A DNA stretch of 64,000 nucleotides from Tritrichomonas musculus (lineage: Eukaryota; Parabasalia; Tritrichomonadida; Tritrichomonadidae), in NCBI GenBank assembly GCA_039105265.1, contig JAPFFF010000048.1:62001-126000 (forward strand), read 5' to 3'. Position 1 is the first letter of the stretch; each line of letters opens with the position of its first letter. Position numbers and translations under genes: made by a program. Positions 20,401-29,840 of the stretch are shown here, in pieces. The notes under the pieces are model-generated. The model was given only the letters and a program-made list of their open reading frames with translations, was not told the DNA's origin and made no database searches.

Positions 20401-21893
20401 CGAAGTTCGAGCCATTCGTCATTCCAAACGAGTTTCCGAACGACTTCATGAACAGAATAAACGGCTTCTTTGGATCATTGCCGCACAGGGAGGTCGCGCT
20501 GGCTCTGGTGCAGATTGCAGCGAACAAGAAGGACGTCGACACTGTCTTCCTATACTTCTGCAGGAAGCTCCTCCTCGCAGGAAGCATGTACACGCAGGAG
20601 GCAGGCCTCCTCAGCTCGCTTGTCATCACTCGTTACGAAGAGTTGATTGCTGCGAACAAAAACGTGAGCATCGACTTTGAGAGCATTGTCAAAAGCCTCC
20701 TGAGCTTCTGTGGAAGCCAAGAAAACAAGACAGGCCAGAACGCAACCGCAGCGGCAAGCACGAGCGTTGAATCTTTCTTTTCCAATCTTTTCGGTCTAAC
20801 GAAGAGCAAACCAAAAAGCAGCGAAGATTCCAACAAAAAAGCGACAGCAACAAACAACAATGACGGTGCTAATAAAAGCAATGATAAGAAAGCTGAGGCA
20901 GCTGCGCGTGCCGCTATTATTAATGGAGCTTTTACGACTCCTTCGATGCTAATGAGCGCTTGCAGGATCATCAATGCAAGCCAGGCACCAAAGGACGCAC
21001 TCTACACAGTCATGTGCAGCTTCAAATTCTTTCACAGAATTCCGCGCGTGAACAAGATGATCATCAGGTCGATCACGTGTGACACATGGCAAGTTTACTT
21101 CAAATACATGATGCGGCCCTTCAACATCATCGACCAATCGAAGCCAGAGTTCGAAGCAATCCTGAACTTCGCAGGATTCGTCCTATCGTTGCCTGAACTG
21201 GTTGACGATGGCAATGAAGAGACATTTTACACGAAGTCGTTGGCTGTTGTCAGACAAACAGTCGCGAATCCTCCGAGCAGGAAGCTCATGAAGGCAGCAC
21301 TCACAATCCTGTTGAAGCATCGTGAGCTGATAGGCAGCAATGACAACGATAAGAGGCAGAAAGTTGTCATCGAAGTTCTAGTTGAATGGCTAAATGGTCT
21401 TGGCAAAGAAGACGGATTTTTGACGCTCTCGCTCGCATTCGAATTCGCAAGGATACTCGAAAGCAAGCTCGAACAGCAGGAATTCTTCGATTTGATTGCA
21501 AATCAGTACATAAAGCTAGCACCAAGGTTCTTCACTGTCTTCCCAGTCGTCGCCAAGTACTACATGAAGTTCAAGAAGACGTCCTGGGCGACAAACTCCG
21601 TCAAATCGTGCCTGACTTTCTTGACAACAGACTGCCACAGAAAGGCGATGTGTTATCTCGTGCAGGGCGATTTGCAGGTGGCGCTCAAGCTCTGCTTTTT
21701 CGAGAAAGACTGTGAAGAGTCGATCAAGATAATCGATGAAAACCCTCTCAAAGAGGATCTTTGTGTGCTGACTGAAACGCAACCTCAAGCTCAACCGCCA
21801 CAAAAACAACAGCAACAGCAACAACAAGCAGCAAAAACAAGAGTGACTAGGCCTAGATCAAGAACATCGAGACCAGGCGCACCTCCTGAATAA
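17445..21893 (+). CDS. Large helical-repeat (HEAT/ARM-like) protein, unknown function
   Basis: One uninterrupted 1,482-residue frame. The protein looks almost wholly alpha-helical, with repeated amphipathic helix pairs resembling HEAT/ARM solenoids, but I recognise no named family. An acidic run (Ser/Glu then DDDDDD) lies near residue 745-762, a Lys/Ser/Asn-rich disordered insert near 1105-1155, and the end is Gln-rich followed by a basic RVTRPRSRTSRP tail. No signal peptide or membrane segment is seen, so it is probably a cytosolic or nuclear scaffold. Base use changes along the gene: the first kilobase is AT-rich, the last two kilobases are clearly GC-rich with many GC-ending codons, unlike most neighbours but like the 3' half of the RCC1 gene. 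Several long minus-strand ORFs over the GC-rich half are shadows. Confidence 0.85.
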   Translation: MDINAFNNNLKVLSDAQSDESTINKALIFFERNVSANLFSVLRNNMIQNVFQDIFSILFNLSHYNLTSIKLESSRAMSIFLTRLLPFYTELLQKSFSNAIEENKKRTPLIPASFAFMSKHVSQTLLLQYLNTSLIVDHFQVDDPCYSTIIDNMNQVGTGFLQYLLKKLIEQLEFDPNRHLFLAIGSVIKHSPTLFLPQILNLDSLQLFAYVFKNVEFDYTKYDVSHVAELISNVLQSNESSPLERDCAYQVLSTLSPKVSVSKENESLIDVTFCDTKVTLDPQDNLNRPPFFLLPLPLNLLLPKENESVLILSSKYKTIAKSTTDENVNEVVSIFRKSLSLPYNEASSAAIIGFASQPKRLNSPELINMVIYKKPVSWFHSIDILRVIKSFQIVNVHTLNLLYEFIISDNIRLSRESIDTVKNLTNNENSEMIESFFSQKVDLFDYDKFHRVLTTLIYISGKSSNKSFLSFLNKILIEGIDLYKDHVSFLSLVFDYLSCKNLSNEGSLIPVCKIAVAVCEAYLSAIFGDTNEAENNNKEINFKRFLSHAKRDVLSRSFDIVNENKSYGQSYPSFLAAVRFIFSLPIYAIGASKAVDLSYKIFTFFPNICSSFYEKNWPNFDEMHQLKVLQFLFMKLQFVSESRTIAAWCRIALKTPHLLFKPEVSKTMQSMDFMCMTLLTPNLEDMKSAASFVAYLHVSNSGKHKKDIEVFILNLNNRQKTVFQDELQDIFENKIPQFFSDLFSTESGSQSESDDDDDDLNAENEVVIQINETGFNADMNRAILNGKSWEVVGLIQRGLKENVPFSLFDFCYPSLMKTEISRWANMHCSYLSLKKLLSNNSDIDSQKKLSLLELLDFARTEWKPLLVSFFNGHPSTSVRLLMEIQNAQKVRYNEILNISSIMPHVYLESSELFKLASRIAMHAEKQRKMRASFLFLAHALSIVNRTNAKGQFKPRQMHSYSTSIPDSPLVSDLSSLLKRPTNASRAKFEPFVIPNEFPNDFMNRINGFFGSLPHREVALALVQIAANKKDVDTVFLYFCRKLLLAGSMYTQEAGLLSSLVITRYEELIAANKNVSIDFESIVKSLLSFCGSQENKTGQNATAAASTSVESFFSNLFGLTKSKPKSSEDSNKKATATNNNDGANKSNDKKAEAAARAAIINGAFTTPSMLMSACRIINASQAPKDALYTVMCSFKFFHRIPRVNKMIIRSITCDTWQVYFKYMMRPFNIIDQSKPEFEAILNFAGFVLSLPELVDDGNEETFYTKSLAVVRQTVANPPSRKLMKAALTILLKHRELIGSNDNDKRQKVVIEVLVEWLNGLGKEDGFLTLSLAFEFARILESKLEQQEFFDLIANQYIKLAPRFFTVFPVVAKYYMKFKKTSWATNSVKSCLTFLTTDCHRKAMCYLVQGDLQVALKLCFFEKDCEESIKIIDENPLKEDLCVLTETQPQAQPPQKQQQQQQQAAKTRVTRPRSRTSRPGAPPE

Positions 21894-23112
21894 TTTTATT
21901 AAAATTCTCAAATTATTTTTAAATATTATGTTTTGTTTTGTTTTATTTAATCAAAATGGTAGTGGGATTTTGCCAAAATTGAATTGAAATTTTTGGGAGA
22001 GATTTGCAATTTCATTCTTTTTTTTTTTTTTTTTAAAAAATCTGATTTGCTAGTAGCGGTTAAGGTTAATATTGACCTTATTTGTATTCCAAAAAATAAA
22101 AGCTTGGAACTTTTTTTGCCCTTTTATAAAAAGCACCATGAGCTACTCACACTTTTTTCTATATTAAAAAATAACTGTTTAAAGTAGTTTTTAAGATTTA
22201 TTTAAAAATTCAAAAATATCTTTAAAATATATCATCAATGTCATGCTTTCTGAACTACAAGTAGACTGTATACTACACCAAAAAACATAAAGTAGAATCA
22301 TCAAAGAAGACAGAAAAATCCCAAAGTTTAAAAAGAAGAAAGATCAGAACTCGATGAATAAAGTTTCAATTATATGGGAAAAGCCATCAAATAGATAATA
22401 TTTTAGATACTACTAGCCTTTACTTTTTTCACATCACAAATTCATTAACGTAACTTTTTAACGTTTATATTCTTTAATCCTTATTTTGGTTGTTGTATTT
22501 GCACGTTTTTGGTAAAAATATCAAGTTTTCAAATTAAATTTTATTAAAAAAATCATTGAACAGATAAAATTAAAATTTTGAGGCACTTAAGTTTATATTT
22601 TATATAATCGCTTTTTAGTATTGGTTTTATATGTTAAAAAGGAATTAAAAGTTTATAAAACAATATTATAATAGTAAATAATCTAGAAATCTTGAGTTTT
22701 GTGAATTGGTTTGCTCACAGAGTCATTATATTCTTTTTATAAAATGGTCAATCATTTCACCTCTGCCAAAAATGATTTTTAAAAATAGCATTTTACTTTT
22801 ACAAAAATGGTTTTATTAAATAATTTAATTGATAATTTATTTATTCACAAAAAATTATTTAGTATATTATCTTTTTTCAGAGATATGATTATTTTATGTA
22901 TTCAATATTTTCAATAAAAAATACATTGTACAAACCTTGTATTTTTTCTATCGTTCTTTGTAGAACAAGGTTGGTACAAAAAGTGAAGTCTAGATACTAC
23001 AATCTCAAATTTAGAGAGTTTGAGAATATTTCCAAATAACGGCAAGCCGTTTATTCATCAAGTTCTGAAATGACATGTGATATAAAAATTAATAAAAATT
23101 TTATTTTTAAAG
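21894..23112. other. Intergenic region with imperfect hairpin
   Basis: No gene is seen. An inverted repeat at 22926-22940 / 22965-22979 (TTGTACAAACCTTGT against ACAAGGTTGGTACAA, 14 of 15 pairing) encloses 24 nt, about 135 nt before the next gene. A T run lies near 22018-22034. Confidence 0.6.
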
Positions 23113-24273
23113 ATGAGCTTTGAAGAATTTGTTGATAAAATGAAAAGTATCCAAATTGCTCTTCTTGATTTTCTCGAAGATGAATCAGATGAATCCGAAG
23201 ACAAATTTGAATATTTGATTAATCTTATCTCCTCTCATAAAATAATTAATGATAAATATGAATTTAAAGCATTGTTACAGCTTATGAACAATATTTCTCT
23301 CCTTCACCGGCGTTGTCCTAATTTTATTTCTAAGAATGAGCGACTTTTGAGACATTTCAAAAAAGATATCCAAAAATATTTTTCAAATTCAGAAATTTTC
23401 AAAATTTTCAAATTAAACAAGAGGATCCTTCTATTCCTCATTGAAGAAAAGATGATGACAATTGATGAATACATTTTTTCACAAATTACGAGTAAAAAAT
23501 ATGCCAAGGAAAAATACATAGAATATTTTCAGCCAGAAATCAAACAGTTCCTCACAAACGGAAACATTGAAAAACACGGTAGCATAAACGAAATTTTACA
23601 AAACGAAGAATTTCTTGAAAAAATGAATAAAGAAGTTGAAAAATATTTCTATGAAAAACGACGAGAAGGTGAAAATGACGATTACTTGTGTGAACTGATT
23701 CGATTTAACAACATCGAAGAATTTATCACATTTACAGAACAAAGAAACTTACCACTTGATATTGAAATCAAAACATCAATTTTTGAAACAAATATAATTA
23801 TTTTTGATTTTTTTGATCAACTGAAACTTATTGAATATGCATCATTATATGGTTCAAATGACATCATCAAATACATGCAAATAAAAGGAGTTGAACTGAC
23901 ATCAAACATTTGGTACAGTGCGATTCATAGTGGGAATGCAGAACTGATCAAATATCTTGAAGACAATCATGTTTCGCCACCAGATGATATTCTTGTAATG
24001 TCGGTTATATGTCATCACAACGAAATTTCAGACTACATCATTGACAATTTAATCAAAGAAGAAGATCAACAAAATAATATTGATAACGAATATTATGACA
24101 AACTTTATCACTCTGCAATTGGCTCTTGTAATTATTGTTTTTTCCCATCAAGAATGAAATACAAAAACACTTTTTATGATTTATGTTTTTATGATTATTA
24201 CACACTTGTGAAACTTTATTTATCTGAAGGGAACATTGATGTAAATGCAATAATTAGATCATTAAGTATTTAA
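23113..24273 (+). CDS. DUF3447/ankyrin-type protein
   Basis: This 386-residue protein has the layout of the large trichomonad DUF3447 family: an acidic helical N-terminus, a charged linker containing RREGENDDYLCELIR (about 190), then degenerate ankyrin-type units such as LIEYASLYGSNDIIKYM and WYSAIHSGNAELIKYL, ending SEGNIDVNAI. These proteins are thought to act as intracellular protein-binding modules; no substrate is known. The frame ends at TAA just where further canonical ankyrin units would be expected, and such units are present downstream in broken form (24274-25196). The gene may therefore be a truncated member that still encodes a folded N-terminal part, or the first piece of a dying gene. 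Confidence 0.7.
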   Translation: MSFEEFVDKMKSIQIALLDFLEDESDESEDKFEYLINLISSHKIINDKYEFKALLQLMNNISLLHRRCPNFISKNERLLRHFKKDIQKYFSNSEIFKIFKLNKRILLFLIEEKMMTIDEYIFSQITSKKYAKEKYIEYFQPEIKQFLTNGNIEKHGSINEILQNEEFLEKMNKEVEKYFYEKRREGENDDYLCELIRFNNIEEFITFTEQRNLPLDIEIKTSIFETNIIIFDFFDQLKLIEYASLYGSNDIIKYMQIKGVELTSNIWYSAIHSGNAELIKYLEDNHVSPPDDILVMSVICHHNEISDYIIDNLIKEEDQQNNIDNEYYDKLYHSAIGSCNYCFFPSRMKYKNTFYDLCFYDYYTLVKLYLSEGNIDVNAIIRSLSI

Positions 24274-25196
24274 ATGGTATTTTAAAACAAAAATTTTCAT
24301 GATATTCAAATCTAACTTTTTTATATGATTGAAAAATTGAATTCTTTATGGAATTTAACTTGAATATTTTATTATTCGGCATTGATTTGTGCTGCAGAAG
24401 AAGGTCATAAAGAAATTGTTGAATTATTAATAAGCCAAGAAGGCATTGATATCAATATCAAAGGAATTTTAAATCAAAAACATTCATAGAATTCAAATCT
24501 AACTTTTTTTGTAATATTGAAAAATTGAATTCTTTATGGAATTTAACTTGAATATTTTATAATACGGCATTGATTTATGCTGCAGAAGGAGGTCATAAAG
24601 AAATTGTTGAATTATTAATAAGCCAAGAAGGCATTGATATCAATATCAAAGGAATTTTAAATCAAAAACATTCATAGAATTCAAATCTAACTTTTTTAAT
24701 TGGATTGAAAAATTAAATTCTTTATGAAATTTAACTCGAACATTTAATAAGACTGCTTTGATTCATGCTGCAGAAGAAGGTTATAAAGAAATTGTTGAAT
24801 TATTAATAAGACAAGAATGCATTGATATCAATATCCAAGATATTTTAAATCAAAAACATTCATCTAATTCAAATCTAACTTTTTCATGATATTGAAAAAT
24901 TGAATTCTTTATGGAATTTAACTCGAACATTTAATAAGACCGCTTTGATTCATGCTGCAGAAGAAGGTTATAAAGAAATTGTTGAATTATTAATAAGACA
25001 AGAATGCATTGATATCAATATCCAAGATATTTTAAATCAAAAACATTCATCTAATTCAAATCTAACTTTTTTCATATGATAGAAAATTTGAATCATTTGT
25101 GGAATTTTGAAATAAAATATTCACAAAGTTGCCATTGACTATGCAAGAGAAAAAAATCATCGAGAAATTGTTGACATTCTATCTAAAAGACCGATC
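24274..25196 (+). pseudogene. Decayed ankyrin-repeat tail, four 188-bp units
   Basis: Four tandem units with a period of 187-188 bp (GCTGCAG landmarks at 24391, 24579, 24767, 24954), then one final unit near 25138. Each has an ankyrin half (ALIYAAEGGHKEIVELLI, then DINI) followed by a conserved non-ankyrin linker with ATCTAACTTTTT and TTGAATTCTTTATGG. The period is not a multiple of three, so successive ankyrin halves fall in different frames, and each linker contains stops. The final unit (AREKNHREIVDIL) ends at a stop near 25198. This looks like the amplified and decayed 3' part of the preceding gene. Confidence 0.75.
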
Positions 25197-25309
25197 TAAT
25201 CAAAAAAACAACAGAAGAAGAAATAAAATGAATGCACTCATTGAATACCAAATACCACTAATTTCAAAGACTAAATAAAAAAACTTTTTTAATTAAAACA
25301 TAATTTTTT

Positions 25310-26392
25310 ATATTGATATTTTATTTTTCTTCTGACCATGACATTTCTGTGCAAACTTTCATATAAAAGATATTGTAATAATCTTCAATATTTTCTTCCC
25401 ATTCCCTTTGTAATTCATCCTTATCAACATCAGAAAGAGATCGCCATGTATGAACAATCATCGTAATGATATAATTAATCCTTCTCGTAATATTGAAAAT
25501 TCAAAATATCTGCAAGAATCTTAAAAAGTTCGTCAGTGAATTCTTGTTTTTTCAACAACATTAAGTGAACTTATAATTTCATTTAATAATTTAATAACAT
25601 CAATTGAATCTTTGGGTAAATAATCAAGTTCTACAAGAATTTAATGAAATCTAATTCTTCATCAACAATGAAAGAAAAATTCTGATCATTTGCTCTTCCA
25701 GTAGGATTACAAATGGTAAGAATATGTTTATACCTTGAAAAAAATTCTTTAATTCGTTTTAGCCTTTATTTATCATTTTCTGAGCTATCAGTAATTTTGT
25801 TACCATCTTTTGGTGGAATATATGGAAGGCCACAATTTGTGATTGCTGCCTCTATAAGGAAGTCTACTAAAAATCTTCGAACATTACATTCAACACCTCT
25901 TTCATTTTCATATAAAATTTGGCTTAATATCGGTCCTTTTAATTTAGAAATAACTGTAGCAACATCATTAATTTTAGATATTAATACTCTTTCTTTATCT
26001 GGTAAGTTTTCAAACATTTTTAATAAAATGCCATTTGCATCCTTTGGTTCAGCTTTCAAGTAGTTATAAAGTTCTTTATAATAAACAATATAGTCTGAAT
26101 ATAGAACATGTATAGCGCTTTTTGGTATCCTTAATAAAGAATCTTTATTATAATTCAATTTTGAAATAGTTGCAGCACCAATTAACTGTTTTCGATTAAA
26201 AGATTAGACATCAATTTCAAAGGCATCTTGTGTTTCCATATGAGCCTTTGATTTGCATTCTGTTAATGTGAATAAATTGAAGAATCATTTCTTTCAGCTG
26301 GATAATTCAATATATATTGAATTATCCCATTTAAGTTAACAGCATATAAACCAATAAATGATTCTTTATTTGGCTTAAAATTGAAAGGCATG
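25310..26392 (-). pseudogene. Broken gene of unrecognised family
   Basis: On the minus strand a protein-like signal begins near 26392 (MPFNFKPNKESFIGLYAVNL), shifts frame near 26280 (LTECKSKAHMETQDAFEIDV), and is clearest at 25766-26158 (KSAIHVLYSDYIVYYKEL, then FLVDFLIEAAITNCGLPYIP). It continues patchily to about 25310, including NPTGRANDQNFSFIVDEELD. Stops and frame changes separate the parts, so the gene is dead. The only longer open stretch is 130 codons. I do not recognise the family. Confidence 0.55.
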
Positions 26393-26878
26393 TGTGAAAA
26401 TCAGATTATTAAAGTGCACTTTATGCAAGAATGACGTATTATTATAGAAGAAGATATTATTTAATTTGGTCAACCAGATAAGAAACAAATAGGAAAGGAT
26501 GTAATGACTTTTCGACCAAAGAACTGCAGTTTGTATTAGAAATCATGAAGCTTATCTGAGAAAAAAAATAGTTTTTTTATTTTTCGAAGATTTACAATTG
26601 TTAACTTTTTGAATAAAAATATTTTAATTTTTTCACTTTTTGAAGCAGATCAAAAATCGGACGATTTTTCAATGTAAAAGTGTGAATTTTGAATTAAAAT
26701 TTTTGAGTTTTTTCTATATTTTTAAAATTTTATATTCAAATTTATTCAATTCACCGTCCGACTTTTGACTTCCAGTTTATAAGATAAAAAATCATTATAA
26801 ACAAAGATAAAACCATTTTTTTTCTTAAAAAAGAAAGAAAAAGAAAGATATTTATTATTGTGAGATTTCTTGCTTTTT
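26393..26878. other. Spacer without recognised features
   Basis: AT-rich DNA between a minus-strand pseudogene and the 3' end of the VIT-vWA-ubiquitin gene. I see nothing in it beyond short A/T runs. Confidence 0.6.
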
Positions 26879-29654
26879 TCAGCACATTGATTTCACAATG
26901 CTTTCCCAATCAATTTTTGGATCAATTGATTTCAATGATTTTAAGGCTTTCTTGCTTAATAATTTCCACATTTCATAAGATTCCATATTATATTTTTCTA
27001 AGAAAATCAATGTGGTCAATGTTCCAATAACTAATGAAATGGTGCCTTTGCCAAAACCTTGATCATTAGACCATTTTCTAATTCTTTCAATGCATTCAAT
27101 CATATTATTATCATCAAATCTTTTGATCGCTGATGGAATGTCTTTCCAAGAACCGTTAATTTGTTGTTCAACAATTATAGAAATCAGATCATCGCAAGTT
27201 GGAGTTGTAAAAGTTCTAAATGGTACTTCAACCTCAGATCCTCCTCCTCCACGTAATCTAAGTACCAAATGCAATATTGAATCTTTTTGAATTGAATAAT
27301 CTTGAAGTGTTTTCCCCTCTTCCAATTGCATTCCACTAAAAATTAATTTTTGCTGATCAGGAGGAATTCCTTCTTTATCTTGAATTTTAGCTTTTACATC
27401 TTCAATTCTATCTGTTGGTTCGACTTCAAGAGTAATGTGTTTTCCACTTAGAGTTTTAACATAAATTTGCATTCCTCCATGTAAACGAATCACTAAATGA
27501 ATTGTCGAATTATTTTGAAGAGAATATTCATTTAAGGAATGCCCATTTGTAAGTTGCTTTCCACCATAAATGAGCAATTGATGATCTTTTGGAATTCCTT
27601 CTTTGCTTTCAATTATGGATTTAATCTCTTCAACTTGATCTGTAAGATCAACATTTAATAAAATATCTTGACCATTAAGTGATTTGACAAAAAGTTGATT
27701 ACCTCCGTAATATCGTGAAAAAATTGAAACTGTTGAGCCCTTTTCGATTCCACATTCTTTAATTGTTACATGGTTATCTAATGATTTGTTTTGGAAAGTA
27801 ATACGTTGATGGCATGCAGCAATTCCAGTTGTTAATTCAATTTCTTTTTTAAGTTTCTCAATGGTATCTGTTTTATCGACTCTAACTGTATAAGTGTTTC
27901 CATCAATAGTTTTAACTTTAACTGGTATCAAAATTTCATTGATTCTGTCTATTTCCTCTTTTGTCTTTTTACGTTCACCAATAATTGCTGTATAATCTGT
28001 AAGGATGTTGTATTCAATTGATAATTGAGTAACTTTGGATTTAATTTCTTCTGTTTGTCCCATCTTCATCATTGATTTGATTGTCTCATTATTGAATAAA
28101 AACTCCAATGTTTTGTTTATCTTTGTTTTTGGTTGGAAATGATTTCATTTCAATTAGAACTGGCTCTGTATTTTCATCAGCATTAATAAGAATATGTGGA
28201 TTATTAGCGAATTCTTTGTCTGATTTGAAATACAAAGTTGCAGGTACGCCTGGTGAAAATCGAGCTATATTTAATGGAGGAACAAATTCAACTGTTTCAT
28301 GACCTTCGATATTTACATCAACTTTACAAATGCCATTCAAGCTTTCTTCTAGTTGATTAATTACTTTAGTTCTCATATCGTCACCTGAAAGAACAAAATC
28401 ACTAAATCCGTTTCCTTTATGTCCTATTTCTTCAACCAGTTTTTTATCAACGCCATAACCAATTCCAATAGAATTGCACATTGTTGTGCCTGAATTATTA
28501 GAAACAATATTGATAACTTCTCTTGGATCAAAGACACAACCGTCTGTTAAAATATAAACTCTTCTCAATTTATTCTTAACGGAAAGTGGGTTTGAATAAA
28601 TATATGAAAGAGGATGAGATAGATTTGTACCACCAAGATTGGCTTCTAAGTTTTGAGCAAGTTCAATTCCTTTTTGAACGTTTTCTTCCGAATATATCAC
28701 GGGCTTCTCAAAAAGTGGTTGATAATTAGAGCCAAATCGAACGATATTAAAGTAGCAATTTTCTGGAAGAGATTAAAAAAAGAAAATAAGGCATTGGGCA
28801 GCCAGCTTAATTTCTTCTCCATGCATTGAGCCTGAACAATCAACAACAAATATGAATTCTTGTCCTGAATAGTCTTCTTCTCTTCCTTTTATATTTTTTG
28901 GTGGAATAAATGTTACCATACCGTATTTACCACTGCACATACATCTATTGTCAAGAGATATGACATCATTAGGGCATTGAATATGATTTATATCAGATGC
29001 TGCTGCATCTGGTCTATTTGGATCAATCATTATTGATATGGACGATAAATTTTGATCTAAATGATCAATTGTATAAGTTGAGGTAGCTAAATCCAATTTG
29101 CCAGCTGGATTGGATGAGATTGAATTGTGTTTTAATGGTAATAAATTAAATTTGCATGCAAAATTAAAATTAGAACATGATAATATTTCGCTGTTCTTTG
29201 ACGATGGATAAGTCAATGGAAATGTGAGTCCAATAACATTTTCAGCTATCATTGAAAGTGGCATTTCAAATTCCATTGAAACTGTAATTTCTTGATTTTG
29301 AAGGATTTGAGGTAATTCCATAACTGCATAACTATCATTCCCAGTACCATATATCGGGATGGATGTGTCACTTTGTAATATGTCTATGAAAAGTTTCTTT
29401 GCTTCTTCTTTTGGCCTGAGTTGAATTAAATATGGAACATCGTCCAAAGCAACTTTTAAATTATGTAAACCAATTTTGTTATTTGTTCCTTGGCCAATTT
29501 TGAGCTCAAAATTTGAAATTGGATGAGTTTCATTAGTAAATTTCATTTCTATTACGCCAGAATAAAATAAGTCAGATGCTTCACCTTCTATCTTGACAGA
29601 AAGAGGATGAACACATGCTGAAGTTGTCTGATTTGTTAGAGAAAACAAAGACAC
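26879..29654 (-). pseudogene. VIT-vWA protein with three embedded ubiquitin-like domains, decayed
   Basis: Read on the minus strand, a VIT domain (29654 to about 29280) leads to a vWA domain with MIDAS motif DCSGS and LTDGC. A helical linker follows ([16 protein letters not shown] text), then three 76-residue ubiquitin-like domains at 27928-27245, each ending in GG (YYGG, LHGG, LRGG). The C-terminal helical domain ([23 protein letters not shown]) is as in VWA5/PARP4-like VIT-vWA proteins. The third ubiquitin unit is about 80% identical to ubiquitin. The first codon of the frame is GTG preceded two codons earlier by a stop, an in-frame TAA lies at 28773-28775, and the frame changes at 28089-28108. 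Three defects point to a pseudogene, though sequencing error could explain single ones. The ancestral protein was probably cytosolic and cleavable by deubiquitinases after each GG. Confidence 0.8.
27245..27928 (-). other. Tandem ubiquitin-like trimer (3 x 76 residues)
   Basis: Three head-to-tail ubiquitin folds lie in one open frame (residues 61-288 of the 409-codon ORF at 26879-28108). Unit 1 is most diverged and ends YYGG, unit 2 ends RLHGG, unit 3 ends LRLRGG. Unit 3 keeps Leu8, Ile44, Val70 and Lys6/11/27/29/33/63 but has Met at position 48. Units 1 and 2 keep Lys48. Unlike ordinary polyubiquitin, the units are not identical and the C-terminus is followed by a domain of the host protein. 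Confidence 0.85.
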
Positions 29655-29719
29655 TCCTTAAATGTTACACTATTTTTAAATAATAATACAAAAAATTTCC
29701 AAATGGAAAATAATACAGT

Positions 29720-29840
29720 TGCTCCACTTTTGTAACGGAAAAATCCACTTTCGTAACAGAAAATGTAACCACCAAAATTTTCAAAATTTGTTATCACCTA
29801 ACTTTTTGATTTTTTATCCACTTTCGTAACAGAAAATTTA
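29720..29840. repeat. Three copies of a CCACTTTYGTAACRGAAAA motif
   Basis: Near-identical 19-bp motifs lie at about 29723, 29748 and 29819, immediately upstream (on the minus strand) of the VIT-vWA gene. They could be remnants of a mobile-element end or a regulatory cluster; the sequence gives no further hint. Confidence 0.5.

Noticed and set aside
18191-21827. Many minus-strand and alternate-frame ORFs within the large helical gene
   Set aside because: GC-rich coding sequence leaves open antisense frames; the plus-strand 1,482-codon frame explains the region.
24274-25196. Linkers between ankyrin units as introns
   Set aside because: No GT...ACTAAC-ACACAG-type trichomonad splice signals are seen at consistent positions, so decay is simpler.
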